From: UBA4416 sp044357775
GTDB taxonomy: Bacteria; Bacteroidota; Bacteroidia; B-17B0; Aurantibacillaceae
DNA: 22,423 nt
Assembly (NCBI GenBank): GCA_044357775.1
Contig: JBIKOX010000024.1
Coordinates: forward strand, 1-22,423
Direction: 5' to 3'
Shown here: positions 14,213-19,437 of the stretch, piece by piece
How the letters are laid out: each line of letters begins with the position of its first letter
Position numbering within the stretch: the stretch's first letter is position 1
Notes under the pieces: generated by a model
Database searches by the model: none
Told to the model about the DNA's origin: nothing
Seen by the model: the letters and a program-made list of their open reading frames with translations, nothing else
Made by a program: the position numbers and the translations under genes

Positions 14213-15220
14213 TTATTTTTCAACTCTAAATACATTGGTTTCTACCCAACCTTTTCCCCAGTCTTCATGTTCTTGCTCTGTCCAAATTTCCGGATAAAAT
14301 ATACGTTTTTGAAAACGTGGAGGCAAATACTTTTGCCAGTTTGTGCCGCCTGTTGCAGCAATATCTTCGGTATTTTGTTGCAAATATCTAACCGCACTTT
14401 TATAGTGCATTAGTGGCCAATTAATATTTACGTTTACATCTAATTCTTTTAACGCATTAATTAATTTTGGATGTTTTTGATCTTCGGAAGACAACGACTT
14501 AAACTTTGCCCACATATTTTTTGTTTGATATTCCTTTGCTAGCGAAATAAATTCAGCTCCATACTTTTTCTCAAACTGATTTAATGTTAACGTTTTTTTT
14601 CCTGTAGATAATTCTGTTGCACCTTTATTCCAATAAATATTTTCAAACATCTCTTCAATACTTGGATTTTTACCAACTAAACTTGGTCGAACTTCCTTAT
14701 CAACTAAATTAAAAAAATCAGTTGCGCATATTTCTATTTTACGATATTGGGCACTTTGAAAACCACTAGCAGGCAATAGCGCCATTCGATAGCGTAAAAA
14801 CTGCTCCTTCTCCATCCCATCAACCATAATTTCAAAAGATTTGGTAAGAGATTCGAAATAACGATTAATGCGAGTGATTCTTTCTGCAAAAAAATTAACA
14901 TCTAACTTTTCTTTCCATCCTAAATGTTGCCCATTTGGTAGAATATTTGGGCCATTATTTCCAATTTGGTCTAACTCATGCAAAGAAAGTTTAAAATACA
15001 ATTCCGTAATTTGATGATACATAATAAATATCTTTTCATCAGGAAAATCAGTTTTAGGATTTTGCAAAGTCAATAAAGTTTCAACTTGAATATAATTCCA
15101 ATAAGTTAAATAGTTTGATAATAAAAGTCCATCTAAATAACTTTCAAGACTTTGCCCCATTTGGCTGTATTTTTCTTCAAGTTGATTTATTCTATCAACA
15201 ATTTCTTTCTTTAATTCCAT
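14213..15220 (-). CDS. Tryptophan 2,3-dioxygenase family protein
   Basis: A 335-residue, all-helical cytoplasmic heme protein by family. It matches tryptophan 2,3-dioxygenase, which opens the indole ring to N-formylkynurenine, the first step of the kynurenine pathway. Evidence: FIMYHQITELYFKLSLHEL (65-83) with substrate-side His69, FLRYR (141-145) with the substrate-carboxylate Arg145, GFQSAQYRKIEI (153-164), WPLMHYKSAVRYL (268-280) with the likely proximal heme ligand His272, and ATGGTNWQKYLP (289-300). Catalytic marks therefore look intact. The protein is longer than the compact bacterial enzymes (about 280 residues) and has an insert around 180-265. No other kynurenine genes are adjacent. 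A terminator separates it from the upstream DUF3108 gene. Confidence 0.88.
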   Translation of the reverse strand: MELKKEIVDRINQLEEKYSQMGQSLESYLDGLLLSNYLTYWNYIQVETLLTLQNPKTDFPDEKIFIMYHQITELYFKLSLHELDQIGNNGPNILPNGQHLGWKEKLDVNFFAERITRINRYFESLTKSFEIMVDGMEKEQFLRYRMALLPASGFQSAQYRKIEICATDFFNLVDKEVRPSLVGKNPSIEEMFENIYWNKGATELSTGKKTLTLNQFEKKYGAEFISLAKEYQTKNMWAKFKSLSSEDQKHPKLINALKELDVNVNINWPLMHYKSAVRYLQQNTEDIAATGGTNWQKYLPPRFQKRIFYPEIWTEQEHEDWGKGWVETNVFRVEK

Positions 15221-15234
15221 AGGGTAAAAATAGA

Positions 15235-15265
15235 AAAAGGATATGAATTTACATCATATCCTTTT
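15235..15265 (-). terminator. Strong intrinsic terminator of the DUF3108 gene
   Basis: A perfect 12-base stem, AAAAGGATATGA with TCATATCCTTTT, has a 7-base loop. Read on the minus strand it is followed by a T-rich run (CTATTTTTACCC), as expected of a rho-independent terminator placed 40 bases after the DUF3108 stop. It ends just 14 bases before the start of the dioxygenase gene, so that gene needs its own promoter or read-through. Confidence 0.8.
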
Positions 15266-15304
15266 AATTTGTTTAGCAGGCCTCTATATTTTAGTCAGGA
15301 CGTT

Positions 15305-16153
15305 TTATTTAATTTGTGACGTTGGATTTGCCAAATTTTTAGCGCTAACAATGTCTAGCTTAATTGAGCCTACTAGCAATTTAGCTTGTGCACGCAAAGG
15401 GACATGATTTTTATCATCCGTTAACCATACATTTAAATCATCTTCACGTTTAAAAATACGGCCCTTTTGCACAATTGGTCTAAATTTGACACAATTGAAT
15501 TTACCAATGTCGCAGGTTATAGTTTCTTTACCAACATATCTAATTTTTAATGGCCAAATTTCTTTATCCACTATGCTGTTTATTGTAAATACATCACCCT
15601 CTTTAGCGTTAGTTAAATCTAAATTTCGTGCAGAATAAAAAGCCGAAATCATATCTTGTGTACCTTTTGGGATATCCACTTTTTCGCCACCGCCTATATC
15701 AACTTTATTGGTATAATGATTAAATGTGTAATCTTGATTGATGATGTAACCGCCCTCATCGCATCTGCGAACAAACATCCAGGGCAACATGGCATCTTTA
15801 TCAATAAATGTTTCGTATCTATCGCGGACTTTAAAAAACCAGTCAAATGTTCCTTTGGTATAACCATTACCAACAACATGGTAAACTTTTCTTCCCGCTA
15901 CTTCAATCACTTCAGGTTTTACTTCCATTAAAATAACTCCGGCATCCATTAATCCGTAGTGTAATCTGTACGATAAAATTTCCCCCTGTTTAAATGCTTC
16001 ATTTACGCTCATTGGTAATTCTTTTGAATCCATTTTTTCGGGGATAATTTGTTCTAATTTTTCTTCAGAAGAAATATAATAACCGGCAGAACATAAAGCG
16101 ACGGTAACTGTAACAGCTGATGCTATAATTGCAATATGTTTTAATGATTTCAT
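15305..16153 (-). CDS. DUF3108 family envelope protein
   Basis: A 282-residue protein with an N-terminal hydrophobic signal/anchor (IAIIASAVTVTVALCSAGYYI). A DUF3108-type beta-rich domain follows: GEILSYRLHYGLMDAGVILMEV, YHVVGNGYTKGTFDWFFKVRDRYETFID, and the C-terminal VWLTDDKNHVPLRAQAKLLVGSIKLDIV. The family is periplasmic and of unclear role; the ending (WLTDD..H.P.R..A....G....L) is its most recognisable part. The gene is monocistronic, with a terminator behind it and a 168-base AT-rich divergent region in front, shared with the chagasin-like gene. Confidence 0.85.
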   Translation of the reverse strand: MKSLKHIAIIASAVTVTVALCSAGYYISSEEKLEQIIPEKMDSKELPMSVNEAFKQGEILSYRLHYGLMDAGVILMEVKPEVIEVAGRKVYHVVGNGYTKGTFDWFFKVRDRYETFIDKDAMLPWMFVRRCDEGGYIINQDYTFNHYTNKVDIGGGEKVDIPKGTQDMISAFYSARNLDLTNAKEGDVFTINSIVDKEIWPLKIRYVGKETITCDIGKFNCVKFRPIVQKGRIFKREDDLNVWLTDDKNHVPLRAQAKLLVGSIKLDIVSAKNLANPTSQIK

Positions 16154-16280
16154 TTTAGATAAATATATTTATTTTACAAGATATTTTCAAATCCTATGCC
16201 AATTTAAATTTACTAAATAAATATCTGTTAAAATATGTAAAATTAAAATACTGACAATTTAGTCCATTATATTTATTTTT

Positions 16281-16292
16281 ACTGAAATCAGT
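16281..16292. promoter_or_regulatory. Inverted repeat ACTGA-AA-TCAGT in divergent promoter region
   Basis: A perfect 5-base-arm palindrome sits 29 bases before the chagasin-like ATG, preceded by AT-rich TATATTTATTTTT. It may be an operator or may be fortuitous. It is the only structure seen in the 168-base divergent gap. Confidence 0.2.
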
Positions 16293-16321
16293 TAAATCAA
16301 CAACATTAAATTAAAAAAATC

Positions 16322-16660
16322 ATGAAATTCATTTATATAAATACATTGTTTAGTTTAATTTTTATAAGTTGTTCATACCAACAAGCTAACAAAATTGCGC
16401 CTATAGAAAATAGTTTTAAAAAAGGTGAACAGTTTAGAATTAGTTTGCCAGAAAATCACACAACTGGTTACATGTGGCAAATTAACAATTCATTTAATGA
16501 TAAGGTTTTAGATTACTACGGCTCTGTTTTTAGAGGTAGTGAAAAAGGCGTTGATTTTAATTTTAAAACTTTAGAGAAAGGAAAGGCAACACTTAATTTT
16601 GCCCTGATAAAATACAGAGATACCGCAGAAGTGAAACAATTTATTATTGATGTGAAATAA
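16322..16660 (+). CDS. Chagasin-like (I42 family) protease inhibitor lipoprotein
   Basis: A 112-residue protein with a lipoprotein signal (FISC, Cys17). The body follows the inhibitor I42/chagasin pattern: KKGEQFRISLPENHTTGYMW (33-52), containing the NxTTGY loop that enters cysteine protease active sites; GSEKGVDFNFKTLEKGKATL (72-91), matching the glycine-rich second loop; and a final strand LNFALIKYRD...VKQFIIDVK. The usual third loop (RPW) is not evident; here it reads KYRD. Such proteins inhibit papain-like cysteine proteases in the periplasm or outside the cell. It lies 42 bases before arsR on the same strand, but arsR has its own operator, so it is probably a separate unit. Confidence 0.8.
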   Translation: MKFIYINTLFSLIFISCSYQQANKIAPIENSFKKGEQFRISLPENHTTGYMWQINNSFNDKVLDYYGSVFRGSEKGVDFNFKTLEKGKATLNFALIKYRDTAEVKQFIIDVK

Positions 16661-16678
16661 TTTTTTGATATATAATAT

Positions 16679-16702
16679 ATTAATCGTATTTTTACGATTA
16701 AT
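16679..16702. promoter_or_regulatory. ArsR operator: perfect inverted repeat touching the arsR start
   Basis: ATTAATCGTA (16679-16688) and TACGATTAAT (16693-16702) are exact reverse complements around TTTT. The right arm ends at the base before the arsR ATG. ArsR/SmtB repressors bind such interrupted palindromes at their own promoters. The site lies within the presumed promoter/leader (TATATAATATATTAATCG), so bound ArsR would block transcription of the operon until As(III) is sensed. Confidence 0.75.
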
Positions 16703-17032
16703 ATGGGAATCACTAAATCAGAAGAATTTACTGTAAAGGATAATAAAATATCTAAATACGCTAAAGCATTGGCTCATCCGGCTCGAGTAGCAATACTGCA
16801 ACTACTTATAAAAAAGCAAGCATGCGTGTGCGGCGACATCGTAGATGAATTACCTCTATCTCAAAGTACAGTATCTCAACATTTAAAAGAGTTAAAAGAA
16901 GCGGGTTTAATTAAAGGCGATATTGATGGGGCCAAAATATGTTATTGCATTGATGAACAAGAATGGGCTAATGCAAAGGAATATCTAAATTCTTTATTTG
17001 TATCATATACTTCAAAAACAAAATGCTGCTAA
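16703..17032 (+). CDS. arsR: ArsR family metalloregulatory repressor
   Basis: A 109-residue winged-helix repressor. HTH region: AKALAHPARVAILQLLIKKQ, then LPLSQSTVSQHLKELKEAGLIKG (51-72). A metal-sensing pair, ACVCGD (Cys41, Cys43), sits at the alpha-3 position where ArsR proteins carry ELCVCDL. Two further Cys pairs, CYC (80-82) and the terminal CC (108-109), could complete an As(III) site. Context is decisive: a palindromic operator at the start codon and downstream arsenic genes on the same strand. The gene likely represses itself and the DUF6428-arsC-acr3 genes, releasing DNA on arsenite or antimonite binding. Confidence 0.93.
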   Translation: MGITKSEEFTVKDNKISKYAKALAHPARVAILQLLIKKQACVCGDIVDELPLSQSTVSQHLKELKEAGLIKGDIDGAKICYCIDEQEWANAKEYLNSLFVSYTSKTKCC

Positions 17033-17054
17033 AAACAAAATGCTGCTAAAAACA
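17014..17054 (+). repeat. 17-base tandem duplication across the arsR stop codon
   Basis: The unit AAAAACAAAATGCTGCT occurs twice exactly (17014-17030 and 17031-17047) with 7 bases of a third copy. The first copy encodes the terminal KTKCC and supplies the T of the TAA stop. The second lies in the untranslated gap. It looks like a recent slippage duplication of the end of arsR. Confidence 0.85.
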
Positions 17055-17107
17055 ATTAATAAAACACATCGTAAAAAACCGATAATTAATAAATAAAATC
17101 ATCTACC

Positions 17108-17581
17108 ATGAGACTATCAGAATTCAAAAAACAATTAAGTGTAATAACAGACTTAAATTTTGTATTGCAAAATGGAATTGCTATCCCAAAACATTTTCAT
17201 GTTACCGAAGTTGGACAAGTAACTAAAAACTTTGTTGATTGCGGTGGCACGGTTCGGAATGAAAAAGTAGTAAATTTTCAATTATGGGAGGCAAATGATT
17301 TTGACCATAGATTGGCTCCACAAAAATTAAATGATATAATTGCCTTATCAGAAAAAGTTTTAGGAATAGAAGATGCGGAAATAGAAGTGGAATATCAAAG
17401 CGAAACTATTGGGAAATATGGCGTGGAATTTAACGGGAAAGATTTCGTGTTAAAGTCCACACAAACTAATTGTTTAGCTCAAGATAAGTGCGGGATTCCT
17501 CCAGAAAAGTTAAAAGTGAGTTTATCTGATATACAAAATACAAATCAAAGCTGTTGCGCTCCTGGCGGCAAATGCTGTTAA
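17108..17581 (+). CDS. DUF6428 family protein with Cys-rich tail (ars operon)
   Basis: A 157-residue soluble protein of the DUF6428 family, frequent in Bacteroidota arsenic operons and of unknown function. Conserved-looking elements are MRLSEFKKQL, IPKHFHVTEVG (His29, His31), DCGGTVR (Cys45) and VNFQLWEANDFDHRL. The C-terminal third holds six Cys: NCLAQDKC (122, 128) and SCCAPGGKCC (149, 150, 156, 157), well suited to binding As(III) or another soft metal. The gene sits 75 bases after arsR. A chaperone or sequestration role feeding Acr3 is inference. Confidence 0.85.
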   Translation: MRLSEFKKQLSVITDLNFVLQNGIAIPKHFHVTEVGQVTKNFVDCGGTVRNEKVVNFQLWEANDFDHRLAPQKLNDIIALSEKVLGIEDAEIEVEYQSETIGKYGVEFNGKDFVLKSTQTNCLAQDKCGIPPEKLKVSLSDIQNTNQSCCAPGGKCC

Positions 17582-17734
17582 TTAGCGCATGCAAGAAAAC
17601 GCCGTCTGCGTCGTTATTTTATCCTTGAAAACAGTCATTTGCGAAATGCAAACTTCTATTTTAAAGGCTATAACATGCCTAGCATCTGACAATTCTTGCA
17701 AGTACTCAAAAATAGTGAGTTTTATTGCTGACAC
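17582..17734 (-). repeat. Possible interspersed repeat encoding a 50-codon antisense ORF
   Basis: The 171-base gap inside the ars operon is almost filled by a minus-strand frame from GTG (17734) to TAA (17582). It translates as MSAIKLTIFEYLQELSDARH and ends KDKITTQTAFSCMR. The frame lies exactly between the two genes. The sequence GCAAGAAAACGCCGTCTGCG at its 3' end is GC-richer than the surroundings. I recall closely similar KDKITTQT..SC.R reading frames recurring between genes in Bacteroidota, so I treat it as a repeat unit rather than an established gene. Whether it is translated is unknown. Confidence 0.4.
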
Positions 17735-17752
17735 TAATTAGTAAATCAAAAA

Positions 17753-18367
17753 ATGACTAAATCTATAAAAATATATTGTGATAGTTTAATTGAAGAATTT
17801 AATACTATAACACACGAACGCAAATTACTTTTAGAACAAATAACAAAATACATTTCTGAAAAGAAATCAATTAACAATCCAATTAATTTAGTTTACATCT
17901 GTACACATAATTCAAGGCGCAGCCATTTTGGTCAAATATGGGCACAGGTTGCGGCACATTATTATAATATAGCTAATGTTACAACTTTTTCTGGCGGAAC
18001 AGAAGCAACAGCATTTAATGTAAATGCTATAAATGCTCTTAAAAAAGTTGGTTTTGATATAGATAAAAAAAATGATGGTATAAATCCAATCTATCATATT
18101 TATTTTGATAAAAACGAAAGCCCTATTACTTGTTTTTCGAAAGTATATAACGATGATGAAAATCCTAAAAGCGAATTTGTAGCCATAATGACGTGCAGTG
18201 ATGCAGAGGAAAACTGTCCATTTATTGCAGGAGCGGAATTAAGAATAGGAACAACTTACGACGATCCAAAAGCATTTGACAACACAGCATTACAAGATGC
18301 GAAATACGATGAGCGTTGCAAACAAATAGCTTTAGAAACCTTTTACATTTTTTCAAAAATAAAATAA
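17753..18367 (+). CDS. arsC: Arsenate reductase, thioredoxin-coupled LMW-phosphatase type
   Basis: A 204-residue protein of the low-molecular-weight tyrosine phosphatase fold, reducing As(V) to As(III). The phosphate-binding loop CTHNSRRS (50-57) gives nucleophile Cys50 and Arg56. MTCSDAEENCP provides Cys148 and Cys155, seven apart, exactly the spacing of the redox Cys pair in S. aureus ArsC (CSDADNNC). YDDP (169-172) supplies the acid Asp. All three Cys of the disulfide cascade are therefore present. An N-terminal extension of about 45 residues and inserts make it longer than the 131-residue S. aureus enzyme. This longer form is common in Bacteroidota, where it is often named protein-tyrosine-phosphatase. 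acr3 follows after 3 bases. Confidence 0.9.
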   Translation: MTKSIKIYCDSLIEEFNTITHERKLLLEQITKYISEKKSINNPINLVYICTHNSRRSHFGQIWAQVAAHYYNIANVTTFSGGTEATAFNVNAINALKKVGFDIDKKNDGINPIYHIYFDKNESPITCFSKVYNDDENPKSEFVAIMTCSDAEENCPFIAGAELRIGTTYDDPKAFDNTALQDAKYDERCKQIALETFYIFSKIK

Positions 18368-18370
18368 AAC

Positions 18371-19435
18371 ATGTCGAATTTAAATTGTACACCAGCAGCA
18401 AACAGGAAAAAATTAAGTTTTTTAGATAGTTACTTAACGCTTTGGATTTTTTCAGCTATGGCAGCAGGCGTAGCGTTAGGATACTTTATTCCATCTACTG
18501 CAACGTACATTAATTCAATGTCAAGTGGCACTACCAATATTCCATTAGCAATAGGTTTAATATTAATGATGTATCCACCTTTGGCAAAGGTTCGTTTTGA
18601 AAAAATACCTCAAGTATTTAAAAACATAAAATTAGTGATGATGTCACTATTTATTACATGGATCATTGCACCTTTTTTTATGTTTATATTATCCTATATC
18701 TTCTTAAAAGATTATCCAGAATACATGACTGGATTAATTTTAATTGGAATAGCGCCTTGCATAGCCATGGTTATAGTTTGGAATGAATTAGCAGAAGGCA
18801 ACCGTGAATACATTGCAGGGTTGGTAGGGTTAAATAGTTTACTTCAAGTACTTTTATTTTCAGCTTACTCTTATTTTTATTTAACAAAAATGCCTGAATT
18901 TTTTGGCATGAAAAGTTTTGACATTTCAATTACCATGTCACAAATTGCAGAAAGTGTATTTATCTATTTAGGAATACCATTTATTGCAGGAATTGTAAGT
19001 AGATATTCGTTGATTAAAATAAAAGGAGAAGAATGGTATCAACAAAAATTTATTCCATTTATATCTCCAATAACTTTAGTTGCTTTGCTGTTTACTATTG
19101 TTGTTATGTTTAGTTTGAAAGGAGAATTAATTGTTCAAATACCAATGGATGTTATAAGAATTGCAATTCCTTTAGTTATTTATTTTGCCGTCATGTTTGT
19201 AGTAACATTTTTTACTGCAAAAAAATTAGGAGCAGATTATTCGACCAATGCAGCGTTGTCATTTACGGCTACCGGCAATAATTTTGAGTTAGCCATTGCA
19301 GTTGCAATTGGTGTTTTTGGTATTAATAGCGGACAAGCATTTGCTGGAGTTATTGGACCTTTAATTGAAGTGCCTGCCTTAATTGCATTAGTAAAACTGG
19401 CATTTTGGTTTAGAAAAAAATATTATAAAATTTAG
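18371..19435 (+). CDS. acr3: Acr3-type arsenite efflux permease
   Basis: A 354-residue inner-membrane permease of the BART superfamily with about 10 TM helices. Family marks are KLSFLDSYLTLWIFSAMAAG near the start, LMMYPPLAKVRFE (65-77), GIAPCIAMVIVWNELAEGN with the conserved Cys130 required for As(III) transport in characterised Acr3, and LSFTATGNNFELAIAVAIGVFG plus IGPLIEVPALIAL near the end. It exports arsenite produced by ArsC. The gene starts 3 bases after arsC, indicating cotranscription. It ends 2 bases from the convergent tamB stop, with no hairpin visible between them. Confidence 0.96.
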   Translation: MSNLNCTPAANRKKLSFLDSYLTLWIFSAMAAGVALGYFIPSTATYINSMSSGTTNIPLAIGLILMMYPPLAKVRFEKIPQVFKNIKLVMMSLFITWIIAPFFMFILSYIFLKDYPEYMTGLILIGIAPCIAMVIVWNELAEGNREYIAGLVGLNSLLQVLLFSAYSYFYLTKMPEFFGMKSFDISITMSQIAESVFIYLGIPFIAGIVSRYSLIKIKGEEWYQQKFIPFISPITLVALLFTIVVMFSLKGELIVQIPMDVIRIAIPLVIYFAVMFVVTFFTAKKLGADYSTNAALSFTATGNNFELAIAVAIGVFGINSGQAFAGVIGPLIEVPALIALVKLAFWFRKKYYKI

Positions 19436-19437
19436 AT

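Noticed and set aside
14213..15220. Functional link between the tryptophan 2,3-dioxygenase-family gene and the MbnP kynurenine site
   Set aside because: Tempting because both involve Trp oxidation to kynurenine. However, the dioxygenase acts on free Trp in the cytoplasm, is on the other strand, and is separated from the cluster by a dead IS, repeats and porQ. Proximity looks accidental.
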